A stretch of 64,000 bases of DNA from Isoetes taiwanensis (Eukaryota; Streptophyta; Lycopodiopsida; Isoetales; Isoetaceae). Where the stretch lies: the NCBI GenBank assembly GCA_021234155.1, contig JAJEKV010000056.1, positions 9,349,488-9,413,487 of the forward strand, read 5' to 3'. The notes under the pieces were generated by a model. It had not been told where the DNA came from. It saw only the letters and a program-made list of their open reading frames with translations, and did not search any database. The position numbers and the translations under genes are program-made. Each line of letters begins with the position of its first letter. Position 1 is the first letter of the stretch. This document shows positions 21,298-31,327 of this stretch, piece by piece.

Positions 21298-21307
21298 CTA
21301 TAAATAG
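21298..21307 (+). promoter_or_regulatory. Putative internal TATA box of the second accessory gene
   Basis: CTATAAATAG, then GGTCCCTCATTTC and a leader (GCTCCCTGAGGCGCTCTT) similar to the H3-like leader (GCTCCCTAAGGCGATCTT). The promoter module therefore looks duplicated. Confidence 0.65.
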
Positions 21308-21421
21308 GTCCCTCATTTCATACGTGGCACCCTACGAGTTTGCTTCTGCCCCCCTTAGCCGATTTCCCAGCTCCCTGAGGCGCTCTTGCATCCGTTTGCT
21401 AGTCTCTTCCTCGCTAAACTC

Positions 21422-22948
21422 ATGGCAACCTCTGATTTCAGGCGATGGTACAGCGCCAGCGCTCATGCTGCCGAGGCTGACATCGATGAGATTTTCCGGG
21501 TCTTCCGGAAAGAAATAGATGTCCAAGCAACCTTGCATGCAACCCCAGCATATAGCAGAGTCCTGTCTGAATTTCAAGCTAGGGTAGAGCCATCATTAGT
21601 GCAGCTTCCACCTTGTATAGGCTACTTTGTTCCTAGGCAATCCCTTCAAGCAGCCTTAGGTGATGTTCCAAACATTGCCAAGTATATCACAAACAAGGCC
21701 CAGCGCATGCCCGAGCCAATGGTCCTGACTGTCAACAGGACCAAGTACTTCTCTTTCAACGCTGTCTTAGCAATTTTTCTTACCCACCGTGCCGAGAACC
21801 CCATGGGAGAAACCTCCATTCCCCCCATGGACGTGGACCCAATAGCCACAGCAGCAGCGCAACAACTCCTTTCGCAGTACGAACAGGAGCAAGAAGGAAA
21901 AGAAGAAGACGAGGAGTCAGCGGAAGAGGATGAGGACTACGTCGAGCTCGACCCAGCGAAAGAGCAGCGGCTAGCAGAACAAGAGTTGCAAGAATTCGAG
22001 AGAAGCCGATAAACTCTTAGGATAGCGCCACCCCTTGGGCTAGGTATCACAAGCCTAGCCCCCATCATCCTCGAGGGCGAAGAGTATTTGCTCCTAAGCG
22101 ACATCCAGAACCTCCCGGAGTGCAGGGAAAGGGAGTATCGACCTGACGAGTTGCTGCACCAACTCCGGAGAACAGACCTGGACGACTTCATCGTCCGAGG
22201 AACCTCCGACTTCCCACTCCAAGTAAGGGAAGCAGACACTTACACGGGAGAGTCGACCTCCGATATCCAAGCCTACAGCAACATCAGGCAGATTATGGAG
22301 GCGCGGGAACTACTGACGGAGGAAGAGTTCCTTGTTCTACAGGAACAGATGGGGATCCGCCACAAGACCTCCAACATCTTAATGGCAAGTTCTTCGACAA
22401 CACCTCCCCGAGAGAGAAGAGGCGAGTTCGACCTCAGGAGAGCTTCAGCAACAGTCAGAGACTACAGGGAGCTCACCACGGTGGAGGTCGATGACTATGC
22501 CGGCAGACACAGAGCTGGAGGCCGCGGAGGCGAGGACCCGTCACACAACGACAGGTCGTTGCGGTATTACCTTCCCCTACTGATGGATGGAAGAATAGCG
22601 GTAATTCACCGCAAATTCACCCCCAGGGGCGAGGAAGGAGTATCGATGCTAATTGCACTCTCAGGCTTTGGCCGGCATGCTCGGCTAGCTCCCAACACCG
22701 AGTATGCCATCCTGGTGAAGAGAGCGGTAGCACTTGATATTTTTGACTTCGCCATACCTTACAGACGGCAAGGAAGACTGGCAGTGACCGCAGCCTATAC
22801 CTCCGAGCGCAGGGTAGAAGATTTGGCGAGAGCTTTGCAGGGTGGATCTTCAGTCAACGTCCTTAGGAACTTGGGTCATTCAGTGGGAACAGCCCAAGTG
22901 AGGAAGTTCCTAGAGGATAATCCATCCTACCGGCGTTATCAAGAATAG
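21422..22948 (+). CDS. Unrecognised second accessory protein of the gypsy element (one in-frame stop)
   Basis: ATG at 21,422 follows a leader similar to that of the H3-like gene. The frame runs 196 codons to TAA 22,010-22,012 and then stays open in the same frame to TAG at 22,946-22,948, so I read one protein of ~508 residues with a single nonsense codon. The first part (MATSDFRRWYSASAHAAEADI) is followed by a dense acidic stretch (EQEGKEEDEESAEEDEDYVELD). After the stop: SLAPIILEGEEYLLLSDIQNLPE, a basic region rich in R and G, and a more globular C-terminal part (RSLRYYLPLLMDGRIAVIHRKF, ALDIFDFAIPYRR). I recognise no domain. Acidic stretches occur in histone chaperones, but that is only a hint from context. 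Confidence 0.75.
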
Positions 22949-23118
22949 TTAGGAATCTTGATCCCGGAAGCCTTTTTGTATTAACATATTATATAATATG
23001 AATATAACTTCTTTTGCACTTTAAATGTTTTGTTGATGTATTTTTGTTCCGCAACTATACCAACATCACATATAATGCAAGAGAACAAATAAAACTAACC
23101 GTACAGCCATGACCAACT
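22949..23118. other. Spacer between accessory gene and gag
   Basis: 170 bp, AT-rich, ending in CTGTGTATGCAG just before the open gag frame, which resembles a splice acceptor. No palindrome or TATA box like those before the accessory genes. Confidence 0.4.
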
Positions 23119-24450
23119 GTGTATGCAGATAGAGAACAACGAACGGTCGAGCAAAACAGGAGGCCCAACAGAGATGAAGAGACTCCGGACAGGCAACCCC
23201 TTCAAAGGAACCTCTTCGAAGGATATGGTCCCATGACCCCAGAAGCGGAGATGTCGCAGATGCGAACAGAGCTGGACCAGATAAAGGCCCTACTAGCAGC
23301 CCAAGCATCATCCGGGCCACAAACGACACCCCGAAAGTCGGGGAAAGACAAGAGGAGGAGTAAGAGAAGGAGGTCCCCTAGCACAGAGACCTCCGACTCA
23401 AGCTCGACCTCGGATTCTGAGTCCGAGAAAGAGGCCGAGCAGGCGCCGGACCGTAGAGACAGCAGACAGAAGGACACTAAGGCCCTGGATTACTAGAAGA
23501 AGGTGGACTCAGCACTGGGCAATGTATGGAAAGCCCGGAAACTCGAGCAGTTCTCGGGCGAGAACAGATCCGGCTTAGAAGCAGAGGCATGGCTCGACGA
23601 AATGAGCGAGTATGGCAATGCCTACGGCATGAAGGATAAGGATAAAGGCAGGGTGGCAACAGCCAACCTGAAAGGGGCCGCACGAATATGGTGGAAGGGC
23701 TATGCCAAGGCCCATGGCTTGAGCAGAGATGGGTGCCGATTTAAGAAGTTCTCAAAAGCTTTCAAGCGCCACTATGTCCCTCGGGAACACAAGTCCAATA
23801 TGATGCAGCAGTTCTACAGATTGCAGCAAGGTTACAAGACGGTGCAGAAGTACACCGAAGAATTCATGAGGCTAAGACTGTATGTGCCTAAGCTGAGCGA
23901 GAAACACGCAGTGGAAAGCTACATAGAAGGACTGAACGAGGAAATTCGGAAGCTCGTAAGGGCAATAGACCCTAAAACAGTATCTGAAGCAGAATCCAAG
24001 GCAATTAGTTTGCAAGGATCCGGGCCCCAGAACAGCGCACAGAGGCAGCCTTACTATCAGGATAGAGGCAAAGCAACAGGGAGCTACAGTCCTAGGGCAG
24101 CCAGCCCAAGTCCAACAAAGTCCCCATACAATGGCAACCAGGGGAAACAGCAGGAAAGAAAGCAGGTGTCCTTCAAGGACAAACAGGAAGGTTCCAACTA
24201 CTCGAAAGCAGTACGGTCCTTCTTACAGGCGATGCCCAAGGAGAAAAGGCAAGAATGCATAGACAAGCAGCTCTGCTTTAGATGTTTCCAGCCGGGCCAC
24301 CGAACGGCGAACTGCCCATTTGTTATGAGCTCAGCGCTAGCGGAGTTGGGCGGATGGGACACTCCGTCAGATGAGGACGGCGAGGCAGCACGCGATTACA
24401 TTCAAGGTGAGTGCCACATCTTCGACAGAACAGGCAGAGACCCAGTATAA
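23119..24450 (+). pseudogene. gag: Gypsy Gag with zinc knuckle, one in-frame TAG
   Basis: Open frame without a clear ATG start (it opens at about 23,119). N-terminal part: coiled-coil-like AEMSQMRTELDQIKALLA, then an S/D/E/R-rich stretch. After TAG (23,494-23,496) the same frame continues with a Ty3-type retrotrans_gag domain (AEAWLDEMSEYGNAY, GAARIWWKGYAKAHG, FKRHYVPREH, YTEEFMRLRLYVP) and a CCHC knuckle CFRCFQPGHRTANC at about 24,272. It ends at TAA 24,448. The last 80 bp overlap the pol frame in a different register, implying a frameshift between Gag and Pol. Gag would form the particle and bind genomic RNA. Confidence 0.9.
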
Positions 24451-25870
24451 GGTAATCTCCACAGTAGGGAAGGCAAAGGCCAAGTCTTTCATAGTCTTGA
24501 TAGACTCCGGAAGTAGCCATAACTTCGCATCCCCGAGGATGGTTGAAATGTTGAAATTGAAACCCCTAAAGTCCAAACCAAGACCCGTAATCTTGGCAAG
24601 CGGAGCAGTAAGACATACAGCTGGAAAAAGGATCAACTTCGACATCGACTTGCCAGGGATTAATATCTAGATGGGGGCAGAAGTAATGGGCATTGGCAAG
24701 TATGACTTGATCATTGGAATGGAGTACCTTGGACCAGCAGGGGCCATCATTGATTGTGGAAAGCGGAAGGTGACCTTCCCAACGCCCGACGGCAAAGCCA
24801 TTGAGATCACAGGTAAAGAAGTCACTCCCATCATGCAGTGTATGTCTGTTAAGAAGCTGCTCAAGTCTATAAAGAGCGAGCAGGTAGCACACATCTTCAA
24901 ACTCGAGGTTGAGGAACCCGAGTCGGAGGGAAGCAAAGAAGACAAAGTGCTCAGCAAGTTGCCCAAGCAAATCGCCAACTTGATCACGGAGTTCCACGAT
25001 CTCTTTCCAGATGAGATCGAGAAGCTTCCTCCTTACAGGGGAGTAGAGTGTGAGATAGCACTCGAACCAGGTACCAAGCCGACGAGCAAGACCCCATATA
25101 GAATGACCACACATGAACTCACGGAGCTAAAGAAGCAGTTACAAGAATTGCTCGATCTAGGCTTCATCAGGCCTAGCGTCTCACCATTTGGGGCACCCAT
25201 CCTCTTTGTCAAGAAGAAGGATGGAAGCTTGAGGATGTGCATAGATTACAGACAATTGAACAAGCACACCATCAAGAACAAGTACGCACTCCCCAGATCA
25301 GACGACTTGATGGATCAGCTCCAAGGGGCAAAGGTCTTCTCCAAGATTGATCTAAGGTCAGGTTATCACCAGATCAGAATAAAGGAAGAGGACATCCACA
25401 AAACGGCTTTCAGAACCAGGTATGGGCATTACGAGTTCACCGTAATGCCATTTGGGCTATCCAACGCCCCAGCTACGTTCATGAGACTCATGAACGACAT
25501 CTTCAGAGAATACTTGGACACCTTTGTGATAGTATTCTTCGACGATATTCTGGTGTACAGCAAATCCGTTGAAGAGCATGTACAACATGTAAGAAAGGTG
25601 TTCGAGAAGTTTAGAAGGCATCAGTTGTACGCCAAGTTGTCGAAGTGCCACTTCGCAACAGAGAAGGTGGAATACCTCGGTCATGTGATTTCAGCAGAAG
25701 GAATCTCGACAGACCCCGCCAAGATTGAAGCAGTAATCCAATGGCCGGCACCAAAGAACGCCCATGAGGTCAGAAGTTTCCTTGGCCTAGCAGGGTATTA
25801 CAGAAAGTTCGTGAAGAACTTCGCAAAGACCGCCCCCCGTCTTAACCCTGCCAGACCCGGAAAAGGATAA
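24371..25870 (+). pseudogene. pol: Gypsy Pol part 1: protease and reverse transcriptase
   Basis: Protease active site FIVLIDSGSSHNFAS (about 24,487-24,531). An in-frame TAG at 24,668-24,670 is followed in the same frame by [20 protein letters not shown], the end of the protease, then a full Ty3 reverse transcriptase: [59 protein letters not shown], catalytic [10 protein letters not shown] (about 25,533-25,562), [11 protein letters not shown] and [18 protein letters not shown]. The frame is lost at about 25,840 by a deletion that removes the segment linking the reverse transcriptase thumb to RNase H. Confidence 0.93.
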
Positions 25871-27773
25871 GTTAGTGGCGACGGACGCAAGCAAGATAGC
25901 CACAGGTGCAGTGCTCATGCAAGAGGAGCGGGTAATAGCGTACGACTCAAGGAAGATGAACGACGCCGAGACGCGTTACCCGACGCACGACCAAGAGCTG
26001 CTAGTAGTTGTCAGGGCGTTGAGAATCTGGAGGCATTACCTCTTAGGGAGGAAGTTCCAGCTGGACACTGATCACCAGAGCCTCCAGTACGTATTCACGC
26101 AACCACATCTCAATCTGAGGCAGCGAAGGTGGATGGAGTTTCTCGAGGAGTACGACTTTGAGATAGTCTACAAGCCCGGGAAGCTTAATGTGGTAGCAGA
26201 TGCGCTTTCAAGGCATCCGCTGACAACCAGGGTGCACTGCAACGCAATCTCGACGCTCTTCAGCGATTTCGGGAAAAAGATAGAAGAAACCTTGCCAACG
26301 GATGTGGACTTCAAGGAAGCATGGGCAAGCTTGTGCAAGGAAGCGAGAACGGATAAGGAGAGGGAAACCTTCAAAAACTTTAAGAAGGAAGGTAACCTCC
26401 TATACCATAAGAACAAGTTGTGCGTGCCGGAATCATCTGGAGTAAGAAAGTTGATCCTCCACGACACCCACAACAGCCCAATAGCTGGCCACGCAGGATT
26501 CATGAAGACATACTTTAAAGTGCGTAGCAGCTACTATTGGCCGGGAATGAAGAAGCAGATAGCCCGCCACATCAAGGAGTGCCAGCTATGCCAGCAAACC
26601 AAGGCAGAACAACTTCGAATACCAGGGGCATTGGAACCATTAGCGGTGCCAAACGCTAAGTGGGAGGTCGTCAGCATGGACTTTATAACAGGACTGCCAA
26701 GGACAGTAAGAGGTAAGGATGCCTTGATGGTCGTGGTCGACAAGCTGTCGAAGATGGCCCATTTTGTGCCTTGCAGGACCACGGACACAGCTATGGATAC
26801 GGCAAAGCTCTTCACCAAAGAGATCTTCAGACTCCATGGCATGCCAAGGGAAATTATCTCCGACCGAGATCCCAAGTTCATCAGTGCCTTCTGGCAGGAC
26901 CTCTTCACAACGATTGGAACAAAGCTATCCATGAGCACGGCCTATCATCCACAAACGGATGGGCAAACGGAGCGTATCAACAGAATATTGGAAGACATGC
27001 TCCGAAACTATGTCTGGAACAAGCAAGGTATGTGGGAGGAATTTATTCACTTGGTGGAGTTTGCATACAATAGCACCAAGCAGGAATCATCCCAAATGTC
27101 GCCGTTCATGATCAACTACGGCTACCAATGCCTAACTCCAGACACTTGGCACAATCCCGTGTCAAAAGTGGAAGTTTCGCAGCAAATGTTGAGCGACATG
27201 CAGCAGCTTGTGGAAGAAGTTCGAGGGTACCTTCTAGCAGCAAGGAGTCGGCAGAAGAGCATTGCCGACAAACACCGGACAGTCAGAGAATTCCAAGTTG
27301 GAGATGATGTATGGCTCAAGATCAAGATAAAGCAGGCGAAGCTCCGCATCGGAAATTGCAAGAAGCTTGCTCCAAGGTGGGCTGGACCCTTCAGAATAAT
27401 CAAGAGAGTGGGTAACCAATCCTACAGATTAGACTTGCCAGCACACCTAAAGATCCACAAAGTCTTCCATGTGAGTTTGCTGAAGAAGCACACTCCCAAC
27501 CCAGATGAAGTCCTGGACACTCCAACGATGTTGGAAATGACAGAAGAGCAGTTAGAAATAGTTCCAGAGCTAATTCTTGATAAAGCATTCAAGAAAACAA
27601 GGAGATCGGAGTTTCTCCAATACTTGGTCAAGTGGAAACACTTGCCAGTAGAAGACGCGACATGGGTACTTAAAAGAGATCTGGAAAAACAATACCCACA
27701 GTTTATGGAGCAATGGGACGGCAAGGTCATCTCCGAAGAAATCGGCTCAGGCATGTCGATTTGTGTAGACTAA
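25846..27773 (+). CDS. pol: Gypsy Pol part 2: RNase H, integrase and chromodomain
   Basis: Open for ~640 codons. RNase [66 protein letters not shown]. Integrase: HHCC zinc module ([22 protein letters not shown]), then catalytic D (SMDFITGLP, about 26,678), D (SDRDPKF, about 26,862) and E ([10 protein letters not shown], about 26,962), plus a [15 protein letters not shown]-terminal segment. A chromodomain closes the protein ([20 protein letters not shown], about 27,609-27,668). Such chromodomains bind methylated H3 tails and steer integration, so it is notable that the same element encodes an H3-tail protein. Stop at 27,771-27,773. Confidence 0.94.
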
Positions 27774-27799
27774 TAGCTTGCCTAGTTAAGTATAATCTA

Positions 27800-27832
27800 C
27801 GCATGCAACCTATGAGGTAAGGGTTGCATGCG
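27800..27832. repeat. Stem-loop just after the pol stop
   Basis: CGCATGCAACC and GGTTGCATGCG form a perfect 11 bp stem with an 11 nt loop, 26 nt after the pol stop. The same stem-loop is kept after the fusion ORF in the deleted copy (about 32,008-32,040). Confidence 0.75.
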
Positions 27833-28607
27833 TTGTTACCGATGATGAGATTACTACGGTGATCTCTAGGACGTGGTGTAGTGCCAATGTAGGCATGACC
27901 GCGGTACCGCTTGGAAAGTCTACTTCTGTCCCACGGGGGTAGACGACCTCGAGAGATAAGAGGTCATTCAGGAAATGCATTGATAGGGAAAGCACCTCTA
28001 GCCAACGCCTACGGGGAGGACTCTATCCTTCACGCTCCATATACGAGAAGGACCCTATCCTCCACGTTTGGCCACTAAAGGTGTAGGCATGAGCGCCATA
28101 TAGGCATGATAGGGTGCTGTCTCCTCGGCCACGATGGAAGAAACATCATCTTCCTACGCCGGGAGATTAGCCATGCATTCATGTAGATAGGTGGGGTGGT
28201 TCCCTTATAACCAAATTTATAAATAATTAAAAATGGTACTAACGTAGTGTGACCTGCAGGCCAATAGAGCGCTCCGGAGGGCCAGGAGGTCGAACTACGA
28301 AGACTTGCAACACAATTTTGTTCTAATGTGTTGCAAGGAGTAAAGAGTACCTCGAAGAATAATTGTATATATAATGATAAACCAAAACATTACGAAGTTA
28401 TTATTGTCAGAATCTACATAAGTGATAACTAGTGGATTGAATAATAGTATAATAATGTTCTAAAAATATTACCTTGAGGTAATCCTATTAAAAGTATAAC
28501 TATAATAATAAGTATGTCGTATGCATGACGTTGATTGCAGGTTAAGAAGATTCCAAGGTGGGGAGACCCACGATGCTGCGGACAGCATCAATTCAAGGGG
28601 GGGAGAA
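27833..28607 (+). other. Gypsy 3' non-coding region and polypurine tract
   Basis: No gene in ~770 bp. It contains short repeats such as GACTCTATCCT/GGACCCTATCCTCCACG. The tract AAGGGGGGGAGAA (28,595-28,607) lies directly before LTR2 and would prime plus-strand synthesis. Confidence 0.75.
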
Positions 28608-30650
28608 TGTGACGTTCCAGTACGATATACGGTCCCAAGACGTATACCGTCTCAAGCGCATCGCGCATTACATCGCCGCCCAATCGGCGGTGTCCGACGT
28701 GTACCCAAGCAAGGATGCCCTAGGGGGCAACTTGCAATGGTGCGCACACTTAGCAATGCGCGCACTTTTAAACCTTTAACCCATTAAAGGAAGACCAAGG
28801 GTCATGGAAACCCTAAACCTAACTGATAGCCTACATAAGGCACCAAACCCTAACATTCCCTTTTTCGCCCACAGACCTCCCGAGCTCCGATTCGCGCGCC
28901 TGAGGAGTCAATTCCAACTCCCACGATCTGCCCATGCGCCCCAGCTTGTCGGATCATCCCTCCGACCGCATCCCGAAGCAGAACAGAGACATGGACGCCT
29001 TCGGATCAAGAGGAGTGAACCAGGGATCAGGTATTTGGTCGATTGAATAGCCTAAACCTTATTCCAGCCTTCGAACCAGTAGGTTTAGCCTATTAAATCG
29101 CCCTTAGTAGCCAAGCAGATCCTGAGATTGACTCTAACTAAAGAACCTAACTCTATGTATTAGATTAGTTCTTATTACTTATGTTCATATGATGGACGGA
29201 TGTATTCTGTGGACTCATTTTATTGGGAAGGGGGGTAGAGACTTAAAGCTTAGTAGATGATGCTCCTAGCTAGTCCCTCTTAGTGCATTACTAGAATTCG
29301 CCTTTGTGGCGAGGAGCCCACGGTTGTGGGTGAAGGGGCGGACGGGCTTAGAATGAGGTTCGTGTTACGACCCTTGGACCGAGTCCCTCCGGTGTGTAAG
29401 GCCTACCGGGGATCGAGTGACTAGGTCTAATGGCTTGCCACCGAGTGTGGGTAAGGCATGGGCTCGACACCGTGGGGTGGAGTTCACCTTCCAGTGGGTT
29501 AAGTCGAATAAGGGCAGTGGCCCTCTAGTCACCTTGGGTCAGCATGTAGATCTCTAGAGGGAGTGATCCCTATCTGCCCCATCGGGACTGGGGAGATGCA
29601 ACCCAGGCATTAGGATTTTTTTTATATTAAAAAAGGGCCTTCAAAACATGCCAACTAAGCCAAATGAAGATAAATGAACTACCAATCAGAAATCAGAGCC
29701 TGACGGGTCCAGTCAGCAAAACTGTTATAACTAACTTACTGGATCACATTTTCTAGCATAACTGTTGATAGAAAAGTCCAAATGAGCTCTTGTTTAGTGC
29801 AATAGATAGATCTCGTTGAGATCTTTCCAACCTTAGGTGCTTTGCACATATTTTAACCTTATTATTGTCAAAACTCCAAAAAATATGGTTTTTACCATTT
29901 TTTACTATCCTATAGGGCTAAAAGATATACAAACGACCCAAGGTTGGAAAGATCTCAATGAGATCTATCTATTGCACTAAACAAGAGCTCATTTGGACTT
30001 TTCTATCAACACTTATGCTAGAAAATGTGATCCAGTGAGTTGTCTGACTGTTTTGCTGACTGGATTGTCCAGTTCTGTTTTCTGATTGGTAGTTCATATA
30101 GCTTAGTCAGCACTTCTTAGAAGGCCCTTTTATGATCTCAAAAAATCCCTAATGAATAGCCCCTTTGGCTATGCACCCGGCGGGCTACAATTAGGTCCCA
30201 ACACTTTTCAACCTACTCTGCAAAGTGTGCACAGGAGGGGCGGATGGAGTGGACAACCCTAAGCCATGTTCTTATGCCAGCCCAATCCATTGTCATGATT
30301 CTGTCTGCATTGAACTCTGGAGACTCAAGCTTGTCAGTCATCCCCCTGGAGTTTGAACCTTGGGTAGGACTTCCTTGTATTGTGCTGATCTTTGTCTATG
30401 CAGATGTTGATGTGCCACCCTTCGAGGTGGATATATGATGTTATGTTACTGACGTGTATGTTTACGCGCCCGGCAGACTAGGTAGGCCCCGAGGGAGGCG
30501 GGGTAAAATGACCCCTTCACTCTTCCCACTGTGGACTCTAGGCGGTCCAAAGTGATATGTGGAGGGCCCCAGACGATTGTGGAGCTGGTGCGGGGATGAA
30601 CTCTGTTTGTATACGGTGCGGGCATCGATATCACGAGTAGGGGACGCCAC
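28608..30650 (+). repeat. Gypsy LTR2
   Basis: Starts TGTGACGTTCC, ends GGGGACGCCAC (the terminal CA is altered). It contains the same foldback element as LTR1 at 29,608-30,154. It is followed by a damaged primer site (TGGTATCGAGC at 30,653), showing that it also served as 5' LTR of the second internal region. Confidence 0.9.
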
Positions 30651-30857
30651 GGTGGTATCGAGCAATGTTCTTGGAGACCAAGAGCAAAGCACCGACCATG
30701 CTCCCAAAGAGTACTAACTTGATAGGATCCTCAAAACCTCGAAAAGTGGGAAAATTTTTTCTCATTTTTTTTAGTTTATGCTAAGCTAGTAACAGTTAAG
30801 TGAATTGGAACATAATAAGACTAAAAAGAATGAGCCAAAACCTCCTCAGGCAAGGTG

Positions 30858-30924
30858 GTCTCACACGTCGCCCCTGGTCAAAGAACTGAACTTTAATTTT
30901 TGAGCAGGGCGCTACCTGTGAGAC
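30858..30924. promoter_or_regulatory. Palindrome 1 of the deleted copy
   Basis: Equivalent of 18,911-18,977 with one change in the left arm (CGCCCC for CGCGCC). Confidence 0.85.
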
Positions 30925-31047
30925 ATCGAGCCAAGAACACAATAAACTTGATGAATTTGAGGAAAGTAATATTGTAAGGCCAGTTCCAAGGTAAGAATTA
31001 GTTAGAATAGTATGTTTAAATCACTTAAATTACTTAACAATGTGTAA

Positions 31048-31115
31048 GATCTCACACGTAGCGCCTGGTCTAAAAACTAAACTCTAGTTTTTGAGCAGGG
31101 CGCTACCTGTGAGAC
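31048..31115. promoter_or_regulatory. Palindrome 2 of the deleted copy
   Basis: Equivalent of 19,101-19,168, identical including the inner AAAAACTA/TAGTTTTT stem. Confidence 0.85.
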
Positions 31116-31217
31116 CAATAATTAGAAAAAGTCTGAAATAAGTGTAGGTTATAAGTAAATAGGTGTCTTGGCATGTTAAATAGAGCAACTTGCACTTTGA
31201 CCTAAAATTTGCCCAAG

Positions 31218-31227
31218 CTATAAATAG
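31218..31227 (+). promoter_or_regulatory. Putative TATA box of the fusion ORF
   Basis: CTATAAATAG, 110 bp before the ATG at 31,328, in the same context as 19,271. Confidence 0.6.
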
Positions 31228-31327
31228 AAGTAGACCCCCCTCATTTGTACGTTCCCGCCTTAGAAATCTGCTCCTGCTCCCTAAGGCGATCTTTGGCGCC
31301 CGATATCCGATTGTCGAACCGTCAAAT

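Larger units (their letters stand above)
16656..30650 (+). mobile_element. Ty3/gypsy chromovirus carrying a histone H3-like gene (full-length copy)
   Basis: About 14 kb: LTR1, tRNA-iMet primer site, long leader, an H3-like gene, an unknown gene, gag, pol (protease, reverse transcriptase, RNase H, integrase, chromodomain), polypurine tract and LTR2. The two extra genes sit upstream of gag, each behind a palindrome pair and TATA box. Coding regions carry in-frame stops (22,010; 23,494; 24,668), a deletion with frame change near 25,840 and a disrupted H3-like N-terminus. LTR1 and LTR2 are nearly identical outside clustered differences. Confidence 0.95.
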
